Both the position numbers and the translations under genes were made by a program. The notes under the pieces are model-generated. The model searched no databases. It had not been told where the DNA came from and was given only the letters and a program-made list of their open reading frames with translations. 64,000 bases of DNA from Piezodorus guildinii (taxonomy: Eukaryota; Arthropoda; Insecta; Hemiptera; Pentatomidae): assembly GCA_023052935.1 (NCBI GenBank), contig CM041292.1, positions 199,818,299 through 199,882,298 on the forward strand, given 5' to 3'. Positions 11,070-22,855 of this stretch are shown here, piece after piece. How positions within the stretch are numbered: the first letter of the stretch is position 1; every line of letters starts with the position of its first letter.

Positions 11070-12239
11070 GGTGGCGTCACGGGGATCTTGTTTTTCAGTT
11101 TAAATAAAATTAAAAAAAAAATAATTGAATCCCTTTCATAGACTAACACACTCAAAATCGACAAAAGAAAAATTTAGGGCAGTTAATTGAAACAGAAACG
11201 GATATCCCTAAACATCAGACTAAAATTAATTTTAAAAAAAACAAAAAACTTATAGGCATAGTTATAGGTAAAATTTCAATTGTTTATATTCGGTCGCGGT
11301 TTCTTGATTAAAAAAATCAATAAACATTTTTCTCTATCTTAAAAAAAAAACCAAAAAAAAAAATCTGAGTTATTGAATCAAGACATTTTTAATCGGCCGC
11401 CATTTTAAAATTAATGAACTGATATCAGAGTCTATTTAATAGGATCAATGTTCTGTATTTTTATTATTAAATATAATATGGTTATTATTATCTTGTATAA
11501 AACACGCATTGGTTACTGGCAATAAACCAGTTCTACATTATAGTGCAAATTTTTAAAACAATTTTTGTTTGAGTAGTATTTATATTTCGACATTCTAAAC
11601 CTTGAAAGAATCGTAGTAAATTCGAGATATTTTTAAAAAAAGACTCACGGAAGTGCGATGTGACAATGGTGTGCTATGCGGAAGGTCAGCGTTGGCAACA
11701 TCAGGCCGTTCAATTTCCTTTGTTTACTTGTCAAGAAAGATAGCAATTGTGTTCTTCAATCAACTGCGGAGTGGTAAGGTGCGTGGTCAACCAAGAAAAA
11801 CCATTAAAAAAAAAAAAATTATCTTAGGCGTAAGTTGTATCATCTAATCATAAATGATCATCAACTAATGGAGAGAAGAATATAACAACTCAAAGTAAAG
11901 ACTAAAATACATTAATTAATGCGGATAACTAAGTTCCGGGAGCAGTCAAATATAAACTCAATTATGTGGAAACTTAATTTATTTCTGCCTTCGTGTCGGC
12001 CGAAATTTCAGCCCTTCTTCTGGGATATAAAACAAAATATAACAACCACTTTTAGAATACAATATCTAAATATGATAAATAAAAGAAATTACACTGATAA
12101 TTAGAAACAAAATAAAAAACTATTCATGATAAAATTAACAAATATAATAAAAATTAAAAACAAAAGAGTAAACGAATTTTTTTTTTAAATTTAATAAAAG
12201 GTAAATAATTAGATATGGTGTGGAAAAAAATAATCGGCA
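11070..12239. repeat. Intergenic with a copy of the AT-rich repeat family
   Basis: About 11310-11470 aligns with 5490-5620: 'cacttttctctatctt'-like text, then 'gagttattgaat', then GCCGCCATTTT at 11396-11406. The remainder (11480-12239) has A-rich runs and no recognisable gene. Confidence 0.5.
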
Positions 12240-12695
12240 TCGGAGGATTACAGTGGATTAGAGTGGGAATGGAGTTTGTCATGAAGGAAGTGGTACCTGG
12301 TTCGGGCCAAGTCAGCAACATAGGGAACGTTATAAGGTCTTTATGTATTAGTTTATTCGTGACAAAGTAAGGAGCATTGAGGATTTTACGAAGGATTTTG
12401 GATTTTAAGGATTGGATGCGGGAAGAATTTGATGGTTTAGTAGGACCTCAAAGCTCAACTCCTTAAGTCCATATCGGCCTTATGATTGACATGTAGATGA
12501 GTCTTTTGTAGTTAAGCGAAAGGTTTGGGCGTTAGTTCAGTAAGTGTTGAAGTATTCAGGCAGTTTCTTGTCGTCTCAGTCTAGTGAGGATTCCACGTAA
12601 GACGTTTGTCCAGATGAAGTCTTAGATATCGGATCTGTTTGACTGGGACAAGCGGAGTGTTATTGAATGAAACTGTTGACCAGGACGTCATAGTA
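12240..12695 (-). mobile_element. Jockey family B LINE fragment
   Basis: The minus strand carries the C-terminal thumb region of ORF2: remnants of WTYGVELWG, the 'ILRKILNAPYFVTN' block and VADLARTRYHFLHDKLHS. It has been degraded by several frameshifts and lacks the final RRWPRDLL end. The right boundary lies near the sequence for 'IPLVPVKQIRYL' at about 12650. It is a dead internal fragment. Confidence 0.82.
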
Positions 12696-13220
12696 AATGA
12701 CTTTTATTGTTTATTACTGATGTATTTTTATTGAATTTTAGCCAAATTATGGTTTATACTAGGGCGAAACGTCAGGTCAGTTATCAACTTAAAAGCGATG
12801 TTCACTGAATGTCTCCATTATTTATTTCCTGATATTCCTTTGATCCCAGCAAATTGCACTTATAACCATATATCATCAATAAAAAACCAAGAAACATTTA
12901 GCCAGACCACGTACCTGTATGTGAACCAAAGTCATTGTAAGCGGGCGAGAAAGTTGAAGAAAATGCTTTGACTCGTGTAAGGAAAATAGGAATCGTTGGA
13001 ACCAATATCTTATTCTAGAAAAGGATTGCCGGACAGTTCGAAGAATTCATGGACGAAGAGTCCTCTAGAATAATCAACTTAGTATTCATGACTAGCGGTT
13101 GTGAGGCACGAATACTAAGGAGTCTGCAAAGATACAGGCTGCACTAGTGTAATTTGCACTTACATGACATCATAATTACAAATTATAACGGATGTGTACA
13201 TTCAAGAATATAAAATAAAA
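12696..13220. other. Intergenic, nothing recognised
   Basis: I found no coding motif or repeat relation to the rest of the window. Confidence 0.35.
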
Positions 13221-15335
13221 ATCTGGTGCGAACAACACACGACTTTTACTTACCTAGATTGTTAAAATCAATTTTAAAACTATTTTAAATATATTTTGAA
13301 ATTTTTGAAATTTACAACTGTACAAAAAATACATCAAGTAAATATGCTGAAATGTTATAACACATGAAATAAACATGAAGAGAAACTGCCCATTGGCAGC
13401 ACTCTTTGGTAGTGAGTCTAAACAAGAAGGTATCTTTTTAATCTAAATCTTCTTTTCAGACGCCTCGAAGGATTATCATGAATTGAATAGGAAGCAAGGA
13501 TTGAAACTAATGGATTATAGTGGAAGTGGAGTTTTTCATGGAAGGTGTGATACCTGGTACGGGCCAAATCAGCAACATATGGAACATTAAGGTCATTGTG
13601 GATGGTTTTATTCGTGACTAAGTAAGGAGCGTTAAGGATTTTGCGAAGGATTTCGGATTGTAAGGATTGTATACGGGAAGAGTTTGATGGTTTAGTTGAG
13701 CCCCAAAGCTCAACTCCGTAGGTCCAGATAGGCCCTATGATGGTCATGTAAATGAGTCTTTTGTAGTTAAGTGAAAGGTTAGAGCGTCTGTCTAGTAAGT
13801 GTTGGAGTAGCCGAAATCGTCATGCAGTTTCTTGTCTTTCAGTCTGGTATGCGGATTCCATGTAAGTCGTTTGTCAAGCAGGAGTCCTAAATATCGGATC
13901 TGTTCAACCGGAACAAGCGGAATACCATTAAAGGCCACTGTAGGGCAGGATGTCATAGGTTTTCGACGAAGGGTAAAGGTAATTTGTTGTGATTTATTGG
14001 AATTTATTTTAATTCTCCAATTCAGACACCATACCTCAAGGTCTCTGATGTCGGACTGGAGAGTTTGGGAGGCAATTGTAGGATCGTTATGAACCGATAA
14101 CAAGCAAGTGTCATCGGCATAGGTAGAAAGGAAAGTGTTAGGATGGGCAGGACATCAGCTGTATGGACTGTGTAAAGAATTGGTCCTAGGATACTGCCTT
14201 GAGGAACACTAGCAGACTGGGTGAAAAGAGATGAATAGGAACTATTGTGGTTTATTTTGTAGGATCTCTCAGAGAGGTATGACTGGATGATTAGGAAGTA
14301 TGTAGGAGGAAGGAATTTACGGAGTTTGTACAACAGTCCTGGGTGCCAGACTGAAAAATATTTAAAGTTGATTTCAATAAAACGTGTATTCATTTTCGTT
14401 GAAAAGATAGATTGAATAATATAACTACATTTAATTGTTGATCAGTAATCAGTTTGTGGCAACACATGTGGTTGCCAAGGAGACATTACCTTCATGTGTT
14501 TTGTGTTACAAAATATACCTTTGTGTTTAAAACAATGTTACATGTGGTGTGTGTTGTAATAAAGATATAATCCATTATTAATGTTATTTATGTGGTGATA
14601 CCACCACAAGTTTATTCCCTATTCGTCACTCTATATTACTTATTACAACTTTGTCTATCAGATAATATTTTTTATAATTTTTTTTCTCTTTCCCACGGTA
14701 TATTATACGTCTATATTACCGTTCTTATTATCAAAAACCAAAACTTTCATAAAAAAATAGTTTTGTCCTTATATCCTTCAGTTAGTCATCAAATTCTTCC
14801 ATATTGTATATTTAGACGTCCTTTATCAATGTCATCATTAGGTTGATATGGTTAATCTTTTGGAATGTACAAATTTAAAGTTACTTTAAAGAAAGAAAAT
14901 TTAAAATATCGGCATTTAAGCCCTGTCAGACTATTTCAATCAGAATGAAACATGATATTAAAGCCCATTAAATTCCACATCAATATAGCGAGTTTAATCA
15001 AGATCGTTAGAGCCGTTTTTGAAAAAATCGTAAAAAGGTGCAAAATGCAAGGTATAAAATGGCTCTTCTGGTTTTGACGATTTTGATAAAAAAGTTACTG
15101 TAACATCTCGGGCGTATATTGTCTTAGTTATGAAATTTCAGTTCCGTACGACTTTTCGTTTTTGCGCTAGACATACGGGGACACACATAGACCTTTTTCC
15201 GGGACTTGGTCATTCGGACTCAGAGGATCCTAATACGTGTATTTCCGTTGAAAACTGGAATTCAAAAATTTTCACGATCGCAATACTTTCCCTTACTATA
15301 TATTTCATATAGAGGTAAGTGAAAGTAAAAATATA
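13221..15335 (+). mobile_element. Helentron-like non-autonomous element H1, split by Jockey B
   Basis: The 5' terminus (ATCTGGTGCGAACAACACAC, then the subterminal repeat near CTTTTACTTACC) lies at 13221-13260. The interior and 3' terminus lie at about 14600-15335, ending with the usual 3' hairpin: CTTTCCCTTACTATATA, an 11-bp expanded loop, then AGGTAAGTGAAAGTAAAAA. A minus-strand Jockey B copy occupies about 13292-14352. The stretch 14356-14600 is partly unassignable. I infer that both parts were once one element. It encodes no protein. Confidence 0.65.
13292..14352 (-). mobile_element. Jockey family B LINE, best-preserved family B copy
   Basis: Three overlapping broken frames on the minus strand cover the RT palm to the C-terminus. 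In order they show FSVWHPGLLYKLRKFLPPTY, the 'SASVPQGSILGPILYTVHTAD' block, a decayed YADD region, the segment DLEVWCLNWRIKINSNKSQQ, RYLGLLLDKRLTWNPHTRLK, WTYGVELWGSTKPSNSSRIQ, and RRLKRRFRLKRYLLV. The 3' UTR reaches the left end. Two or more frameshifts prevent translation as one protein. It is truncated just before the conserved FDRVWHPG motif. Confidence 0.9.
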
Positions 15336-15639
15336 TTTTTAAATATCATCTTTTCTCTTTGATTCCTGATATTTTTATAAGATATGAGAGCCGCAGATGA
15401 GGAAAAGTATGTATTGGATTTGTTTGATTCAGCAATATGAAACGTGGTCGGAATAAGACAATAAAAATACCTCGGCATTCTCTGAGGTAAAATATTCAAA
15501 GCAGGTAGTAGGCTCTTCCACAAAAGAGATTTTTCTTATCTAAATACAATTGCAGCATCAAAAGATCGATTCTCAATACTATTAATAGGCATAGAGTTGA
15601 AATATAGAAGTACTGAATATTGAACAAAATCATATTAAC
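15336..15639. other. Intergenic, nothing recognised
   Basis: This is AT-rich DNA between the H1 terminus and the next LINE fragment, with no feature I can support. Confidence 0.35.
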
Positions 15640-16256
15640 ATTCCGCTTGTCCCGGTAGAACAGATCCGCTATTTAGGAATCCTGCTTGATAAACGACTTA
15701 CATGGAATCCGCATACAAAACTCAAAAGACAAGAAACTGCACGACGATTTCGGCTACTCCAACACTTACTAGACAGACGCTCTAACATTTCACTTAACTA
15801 CAAAAGACTCATTTACATGACAATCATAAGACCTATCTGGACCTACGGAGTTGAGCTATGGGGTTCTACTAAACCATCCAATTCTTCCCGTATCTAACCC
15901 CTACAAAATCCTTCGTAAAATCCTCAACGCTCCTTACTTTGTCACCAACAAAATCATTCATAAAGACCTCCATGTTCCGTATGTAGCTGATTTGGCCCGT
16001 ACCAGGTATCATTCCTTCCATGACAAACTCCATTCCCACTCTAATCCACTAGTTTCAATCCTTGCTTCCTCTACAATCCCTGATAATCCACCGAGGCGTC
16101 TGATGAGAAGATGGCCTCGAGACCTTCTTGTTTAGATTGACTACTAGAGTGCTGCCAATGGGCAGTTTCTCTTTACGTTTTTCATGTACACATCTTTTAT
16201 CAGCATATTTACTTGATGTATTGTAGTATACAGTTGTAAATTTCAATAAAATATAA
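15640..16256 (+). mobile_element. Jockey family B LINE, 5'-truncated
   Basis: It begins at 'NIPLVPVEQIRYLGILLDKR' and continues through KRQETARRFRLLQHLLDRRS, IRPIWTYGVELWGSTKPSNS, and the open segment ILRKILNAPYFVTNKIIHKD, to PRRLMRRWPRDLLV at about 16085-16133. The 3' UTR carries 'agtgctgccaatgggcag' and an A-rich end. One small deletion after 'SNSSRI' shifts the frame. It preserves the thumb and C-terminal region only. Confidence 0.9.
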
Positions 16257-16299
16257 TTTAAAAAAACAAAAAAACATTTCTTGACTTTCCGTTTTAGAC

Positions 16300-16458
16300 T
16301 TGGATACTAGTATGCTAGACTTGACACGTACACACAAACAGACACAGACACGCGGACTTACTTCTCGGGACTTCTATTTAGACACAGGGCCCCAAAAACC
16401 TTATATTTCCGTTGAAAACTGGAATTCGAAAATACTTTCCCTAACTGTATAAAGGTTA
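16300..16458 (+). mobile_element. Helentron-like element, 3' fragment
   Basis: This shares the terminal 130 bp of the family: 'cagacacagacacgcggactt', 'tatttccgttgaaaactgga', 'actttcccta'. The final hairpin is eroded to 'ctaactgtataaaggttag'. Confidence 0.65.
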
Positions 16459-16675
16459 GTTCAGTAACTCGCAGTAAGGGTAAACCCATTTACGGACACG
16501 CCATTACCTAAACTGGTATAGGTCGGCAGAGTAATAGCACCTTAAAACCAGGAAATATCATTATTGCCTACTAAAACTGTATGGAGTTTTAGTCACTCTC
16601 CAATTACCAATCACATCTACATCTTTTTCGCAAAATAAATTTTCGAAAACCTTAGTTTCCCAAAAACTTAATATA

Positions 16676-17531
16676 TTGAGTTGTTTTACATGAAATTTCC
16701 TGAAATACATAAAGGATTTTGCAGGTCTCTGTTGTTTTCTTCCGAATGTTTACATATTTAAAGTAAACGGTTACTAATCCTCTACCTTTGTATTATAAAC
16801 ATTAGCTTCCCAATCAATTACCCACTTTTTGTTATACCTCCAAATATGAACATGGAAACATGAGATTTTCGAGTAATATTTTTGTTCGACTTTAAACTCG
16901 GCCATTCAGCAGCTGAGGCCGCTAGAAATATTTGTAAGCCGTTTGGGGAAGGGAGTGTTAATGAACGGACCATTCGCCGTTGGTTTGCTAAGTTTTCAGT
17001 TGGGGATAACGATTTGGAAAACTTGCCCTGAGGAAGACCTCCGTCCGTAATAGACAATGATGTCCTCAAACATGCAGTTGAAGGAAACCCCTACCAAACA
17101 GTTAAAGGACTCTCAGTTCAACTAAATGCAAGTTCATCTACCGTATTCAGACCTCATGATCACACTGAGCGGCATGTTTCAAAACATACGGTGCAAAAAT
17201 TGAAAGAACTGGGCTACGAAGTTCTTCTGAACCCACCATATTCTCCCGACTTGTCTCCAAAAGATTACCAACTGTTCAGGAATTTAGACAACTTCGTCAA
17301 AGGAAAACACTTTTTGAAAAAGATGATCAAGTGAAAAGTGCGTTTTCAGATTTTGTTTCACTTCAAAGCTCAGAGTTTTTCAGTTCGGGGATAAAAAAGT
17401 TAGTGTCACGTTGGGAACAATGTGTAGAAAAAGAAGGTAAGTACTTCGAATAAAATTATATTGTTTTCATATCGTATTTTTAATAAAAATCCTTTACCTT
17501 GAAAACGGACATTTTATGTGACACAACCCAA
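16676..17531 (+). mobile_element. Mariner deletion derivative M1
   Basis: An 856-bp element sits between TA dinucleotides, with terminal inverted repeats related to TTGGGTTGTGTCACATGAAA. The plus strand carries the N-terminal DNA-binding half of a mariner transposase (DFKLGHSAAEAARNICKPFG, VNERTIRRWFAKFSVGDNDL), broken by an in-frame stop after 'ENLP'. It then jumps directly to the C-terminal catalytic block 'NPPYSPDLSPKDYQLFRNLD'. The central region with the first two catalytic aspartates is deleted, so it cannot make transposase. The deletion matches M2. Confidence 0.92.
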
Positions 17532-17760
17532 TACATATATTAATTATTCTGCTATTTCCAGAAATTTGTTTTCAGCACTAGAAAATATTCCACATTTAGT
17601 CTCTTTTAGCCTATACGTAAATTATTTTATAGTTAAATGAAGACATTGCTTAATCTTAACGATGAGATACGGTAACTTAATATTTTCAAAAAAACTAAAG
17701 GTATTTTAGAGGAAAACATTTCGAACATTCAATATTTAAGCCCTGTAAGATTCATTCAAT

Positions 17761-17956
17761 AGGATCACCTGTAGTGTAGTCTCTAGCATTAAAGCATTCA
17801 ATGCCGAGAGTTTAAACCTGGCAGGAAGCCCCATGATTACATAAAGGAATAAAAAATCCTCGGTTATGCCGTCCTTCGTAAGAAAAGTAAACTGGTGGTC
17901 CCGAGCCTCTGCGATGTCAGGTACTCATTAAAGATCCCTATCTGAATTAAATCTTG
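17761..17956 (+). mobile_element. SINE family S1, 3'-truncated copy
   Basis: The head (ggatcacctgtagtgtag) and body ('ggtggtcccgagcctctgcg', 'aaagatccctatctgaatta') are recognisable but diverged. The 3' tail is missing. Confidence 0.75.
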
Positions 17957-18400
17957 TAACAAGTTTTTAATTTTCCCGCTCGGTTTTCGTCCGCCCGGTG
18001 TCTTAAACTTGAGCCGATATATGGAAACGTACAGTGTCGCTGCCTAGGATAAGTACCGTGGAGATACCGGGATTCCGCGATCTTAAGCCATTCCCGTAGA
18101 AAGTCTCGTACCGTATAGATGGATGGAAGTACCGAGTTAGCAGGGAAGCAACCAGGAGCAGTTTAAGGCTATTTATATTTAATTTTTCGTCATATATATT
18201 TAATATACCCAGCGTTGGTGTTATGGTAGAATTTTTTTTTGCCGTATGCTTGTATGCCGCTGACAAAGGAAATAAAGTATAACACCGAAAATAATTTTAT
18301 TTTCTATGAAGGACCTGGACCTTAACCATTAACCATGTCACAATCTGGATGGGCAAAATTCAGAACAACCACTGACGTTCAATAAATAAACATAAAAAAT
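17957..18400. other. Unassigned, moderately GC-rich block
   Basis: About 17970-18160 is richer in GC than its surroundings (cccgctcggttttcgtccgc, then accgtggagataccgggatt). It could be part of an old LTR or DNA transposon, but I found no TG...CA ends or repeat partner in the window. Confidence 0.3.
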
Positions 18401-18404
18401 AAAA

Positions 18405-18680
18405 CAACCCGTACCTCTACAACCCGTGAAGGGTCTTGGGCTCCGTAAATAGACAAATTCGTACGGTTTCTAGGCCAACGGCCGTGCAATGAGGTGATTA
18501 GGTCGAGATCAAGCCGCCAGGTTTTTCCCCATTTTTGGGTACCCACTTTATTGAGACTGTGTCCACCGCCGTAAGCAATAGCAGAATAAAGAATATTATG
18601 TCATAGCCGGGATTCGAACCCAGGACCGGAAGAACAATATGCTCGTACTAGTCCTCTATCCATTAGACCACGCAGCTCCT
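18405..18680 (-). mobile_element. SINE family S2 (tRNA-derived)
   Basis: The minus strand begins aggagctgcgtggtctaatg, an A-box of the TGGTCTAATGGATAG type. The B-box GGTTCGAATCCCGG follows. The body then shares 'gggtacccaaaaatgggg', 'gccgttggcctagaaaccgt' and 'gggttgtagaggtacggg' with the copy at 57.2 kb. It is longer than a tRNA, repeated in the window, and lacks a closing acceptor stem, so it is a SINE rather than a tRNA gene. Confidence 0.85.
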
Positions 18681-19090
18681 TTAAACAAAAACAAACTCAT
18701 ATTGAGGTCTACTCAAATATGAAATGATAAAACGAGCTTTATCAAAATAAAGAAAAAATATAAAATGCACTTAAAATAATATGTGGGGTAGATTTAAAAC
18801 GACTTTCAGTTTTCGAAGTAGAGTACACACACACACACACCCCGTATCGTAGGTATATATATTTTTCAATCAGGGGAAATTAAAATGTGAATTTTCATTA
18901 AAAACTCTAATTCGAAAATGGGGTATCGTTAACCATAAGATTTTTTTTTATCCAGAAACAATTTTTATTGAGTGATATAACAATCTGTCCTACTTAGGAC
19001 ATTTTTATAGTGATCAAGTACTACATTCACAACAATATATACAAACAATAAATTTATAAAATAATAACACAATATACATATATATAAAAA
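18681..19090. other. AT-rich intergenic DNA
   Basis: There is a short CA microsatellite near 18826-18840. Nothing else is recognised. Confidence 0.4.
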
Positions 19091-19981
19091 ATCTGGTGCG
19101 GGCAATACACGACTTTCACTTGCTCAGTTTTATAAATCGATAATAAAATTTTCAAAAACAGTAAGAGATAAAAATTATTAAAACTATTAAAGAATTAATT
19201 AAATGGAATTGCTATAGAAACATGTGTTTTATTAAAAAATCTATTATATTATTATCTATAATAATCTGTTAGTTTTATCGGCTTTTCATCACTCTTTATT
19301 AACTTTTACAAGCTCTTGTGTATTAGATAATATTTTTTTCTAAAATCTTTAGCTTTCCAACGGTATATCATACATGTATATTACTGCTTTTATGTTCAAA
19401 AACAAAATTTCATTAATTTTTTTTTCAGTTTTCTCCTTTAGTTGGGTATCGAATTTATTCGAATTTAATTAAAGGTACTTTAGGGGAAGAAAATATCGGC
19501 ATTTAAGCCCTGTCAGACCATTTTAATCAAAATGAAAACTACATGATATTAAAGCCCATTAAATTTTACATCGATATAGCGAGTTTAATCAAAATCGTCA
19601 GAACCGTTTTCGAGAAAATCGAAAAAAGGTGCGAAATGCATAGTATAAAGTGCCTCTTCTAGTAAGCTCATTTTGATGAAAAAAGTTTTGTAACGTCTAG
19701 GGCGTATATTTGTCCTAAATATAAAATTTCAGTTTTATAGGATTCATCGTTTCCGCCCGAGTCACCACACACACAGACTTTTGAGAAGAGGATTTGAGGA
19801 CTTACTTTATGTTTATTTATTTCTATTTATCTTTATTATTATTTTTTTTTTCCTTGAATATTGTCTACTAATATAACTTGATATATGTTTATTTTTTTAC
19901 TAACGTTGTCGTATTTATTTTTTATTATAGATTATTCTTATTCTTATTATCTGTTTTAATCAATATTATTATTTAATATTG

Positions 19982-20013
<32 letters not shown>

Positions 20014-20572
20014 GTCTAAATTAATTTTCTAAAATGAGCGTATCCGGCACTATTTATGAGTGTATTATTTGTAAATTATGTATTATCTGTATGTATGTAC
20101 TCATGTATTATGGATGTATTACTTACTATGTATATGATTATTGTCTATTATGTATAATTATTTGTTCATAATGTATTCGTTCATTTTGTATTATTATTAT
20201 TTGTTTTAGTGTATTATTATTTAGTGTATTATTATCATTTGTTATATTGGTTCATTATTTATTTTAATTAATATTATTATTTAATATTTCAACTAAAGCC
20301 ATAATTGTCTGTTTTTAAAAAACGTGTATCTTATAGTGAGTTAGGTATTATATATCTAAGTGTATCTTATACTGAGTGTATCTGGCACTGATGACCAAGA
20401 TGTTTTGTGCCAATAAATAAAACAAAAACCAAAACACAGACTTTTTTGCGGGACTTGGTTATTAAGGACTCAGGGGACCCTAAAATGTGTATTGCCGTTG
20501 AAAACTAGAATTAGAAAATTTTCACGATCGCAATACTTCCCCTTACTAATATAGTAAGTGAAAGTAAAAAAC
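19091..20572 (+). mobile_element. Helentron-like element H4, interrupted by AT-rich/LINE 3' sequence
   Basis: The 5' terminus ATCTGGTGCGGGCAATACAC and the canonical interior run to about 19795. The 3' terminal 135 bp resumes at about 20438 and ends with the hairpin and GTAAGTGAAAGTAAAAA. In between is an AT-rich block with a 28-base A-run (19981-20009), ending 'gtgccaataaataaaac', which looks like the 3' end of a retroposon. There is no coding capacity. Confidence 0.8.
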
Positions 20573-20679
20573 TGTCTATAAGTTGGGCATGGATTTATTA
20601 TACCTGTCTTCTATCTGCACAGTAGGTACTTGTCAAATATAGTATTCTTTAGTTCTATTGTTCTATCAGAGATGGCAGC

Positions 20680-21081
20680 ACTTACGTAACAGGTATAAAT
20701 CATTTCACTAATTAGATCCTTCGTCATTTGCGCATACTTATTCTGGAATTCCTTACCAACATTCATTCCCACATCCCAATCCTTAAGTTCCTTCAAGCAT
20801 CACCTATTTATCCGTTTCCTTGACCTTCAATGTACCGAGCCTTTATAAGTTTGACAGTTTGCCCTATCTGTTTTTATTGTTATTTAATTGGTTTAATTTA
20901 ATTTATTTTTCAGTTTCATTATATTTATTTTCGGTAATTCTTTAAGGTAGAAATATTACCTTGTATGTATTTACATATATTTGTGTGTGTGAGTATATAA
21001 ATCCATAATATGCAGTTTTATTTGTTATCTTATACTGAGTGTATCTGGCACTGATGACCAAGATGTTTTGTGCCAATAAAT
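20680..21081 (+). mobile_element. CR1-like LINE 3' end
   Basis: The plus strand reads a LINE C-terminus with a phase slip: a 'SFVICAYLFWNSLP'-type segment (about 20715-20755), then SLSSFKHHLFIRFL-type text. This resembles the copy at 8.8-9.1 kb. It is followed by AT-rich 3' UTR ending 'gtgccaataaataaaac'. It is heavily truncated and broken. Confidence 0.6.
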
Positions 21082-21236
21082 AAAACAAAAACCAAAACAC
21101 AGACTTTTTTGCGGGACTTGGTTATTAAGGACTCAGGGGACCCTAAAATGTGTATTGCCGTTGAAAACTAGAATTAGAAAATTTTCACGATCGCAATACT
21201 TCCCCTTACTATATATAGTAAGTGAAAGTAAAAAAA
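21026..21236 (+). repeat. Second copy of a composite LINE-tail plus Helentron-like 3' end
   Basis: This about 210-bp segment repeats 20363-20572 almost exactly, including the retroposon tail, the 'gcgggacttggttattaagg' block and the terminal hairpin with GTAAGTGAAAGTAAAAA. Both copies share diagnostic variants such as attaaggactcagg and 'gaaaactagaattag', so they come from one recent duplication. Confidence 0.88.
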
Positions 21237-21589
21237 GAATCAATAAGAATATGTACAAATTCAACCATAAGATTAGTATTATTAACTTGGAGGCTAGTAG
21301 AGAATCCAGCGAACTTATTCGTGGTCTGCACTTCTTTCATTATAAAACAAATCTTCTCTTCCGAAAATGTCCATTTTTAATAAAAATTACCTAAAAAGTA
21401 CTTCTTGCATCTTCTCATGCAACTCTTGCATTTCCTTCCGACCAAATTGCTACCTTCCTCAACGTGCGGGCTGTGAACCCAGGTTTACCTTTCTCTTGAT
21501 TACCTTGCGGTCGAACCGTAGCCTATCTTGTATTTCTCAATTGGTTTTGATACGTCCTTAACCCTTTCTTATGCAAGCAGCCTTAGGTA
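21237..21589. other. Intergenic, nothing recognised
   Basis: No coding motif or repeat is seen; the sequence reads as non-coding on both strands. Confidence 0.35.
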
Positions 21590-22458
21590 TTGGGTTGTGT
21601 CACATGAAATGTCCGTTTTCAAGGTAAAGGATTTTTATTAAAAATACGATATGAAAACAATATAATTTTATTCGAAGTATTTACCTTATTTTTCTACACA
21701 TTTTTCCCAACGTGACACCAACTTTTTTATCCCCGAACTGAAAAACTCTGAGCTTTGAAGTGAAACAAAATCTGAAAACGCACTTTTCACTTGATCATCA
21801 TTTTCAAAAAGTTTTCCTTTGACGAAGTTGTCTAAATTCCTGAACAGGTGGTAATCTGTTGGAGACAAGTCGGGAGAATATGGTGGGTGCAGAAGAACTT
21901 CGTAGCCCAGTTCTTTCAATTTTTGCACCGTATGTTTTGAAACATGCCGCTCAGTGTGATCATGAGTTCTGAATACGGTAGATGAACTTGCATTTAGTTG
22001 AGCTGAGAGTCCTTTAACTGTTTTATAGGGGTTTCCTTCTACTGTATGTTTGAGGACATCGTAGTCTATTACGGACGGAGGTCTTCCTCGGTGCAAGTTT
22101 TCCAAATCGTTATCCCCAACTGAAAACTTAGCAAACCATCGGCGAATGGGCCGTTTATTAACACTCCCTTCCCCAAACGGCTTGCAAATATTTCCAGCGG
22201 CCTCAGCTGCTGAATGGCCAAGTTTAAACTCGTACAAAAATATTACTCGAAAATCGCGTGTTTTCCATGTTCATATTCGGAGGTATACTAAAAAGTGGGT
22301 TATTGATTGGGAATATAATTTTTATAATACAAAGGTAGAGGATTAGTAACTGTTTACTTTAAATATGTAAACATTTGGAAGAAAACAACAGTGACCTGCA
22401 AAATCCTTTATGTATTTCAGAAACTATAAAAACGGACATTTCATGTGAAACAACCCAA
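21590..22458 (-). mobile_element. Mariner deletion derivative M2 with a 183-codon open frame
   Basis: An 869-bp element has inverted terminal repeats (TTGGGTTGTGTCACATGAAA and its partner), a TA on the left and CA (decayed TA) on the right. A continuous minus-strand frame (21686-22237) fuses the N-terminal HTH half (YEFKLGHSAAEAAGNICKPF, RRWFAKFSVGDNDLENLHRG, VKGLSAQLNASSSTVFR) to the end HPPYSPDLSPTDYHLFRNLD. The middle of the protein, with two of the three catalytic aspartates of the DD34D triad, is gone. The peptide could at most bind DNA. It shares the second deletion junction with M1. Confidence 0.93.
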
Positions 22459-22747
22459 CATTTTCGGTGATAAAACATTCCTTAATGTTAGATATCTGTT
22501 TAGTCTCTTATTTGCTTAATATTTTTTCAATCTGAAATTTTCTTCTGCTTAATTGTTTGTTACTTTCTAGAGCTCATATCCGATCCAGGTATGGAGTTTC
22601 AAATGATTAAAAGGTTTCTGGATATAATGCTTGCCATATTGATAGTATTACCAATTTTTTTTTAGTTTGCATTTCGAAGTAACTGAGTTCCGTATAGAGC
22701 AGATATTTAACCTAAACTCAGTAAATTTTTTTCGCTCCTTTAATATT

Positions 22748-22855
22748 TTTAGAGTGCTGCCGATCTATAAGTCTACTAAGTATGCTGACCTTCTCTATAA
22801 GTTTTATTATGTAATAAAGTTGTAAATATCAATAAATAATAATAAAAAAAAAGTT
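22748..22855 (+). mobile_element. Jockey family B LINE, 3' UTR fragment
   Basis: The text 'agagtgctgccgatctataa', then 'taaagttgtaaatatcaataaat' and an A-rich end, matches the 3' UTR of the other family B copies. Confidence 0.65.

Noticed and set aside
17957..18300. Solo LTR
   Set aside because: Composition is suggestive, but I found neither TG...CA termini, a TSD nor a second copy in the window.
18600..18680. tRNA-like sequence with A- and B-box
   Set aside because: The same head with the same non-tRNA body recurs at 57.2 kb and as fragments elsewhere, so it is a SINE head, not a tRNA gene. The same holds for 43.55 kb and for the S1 heads.
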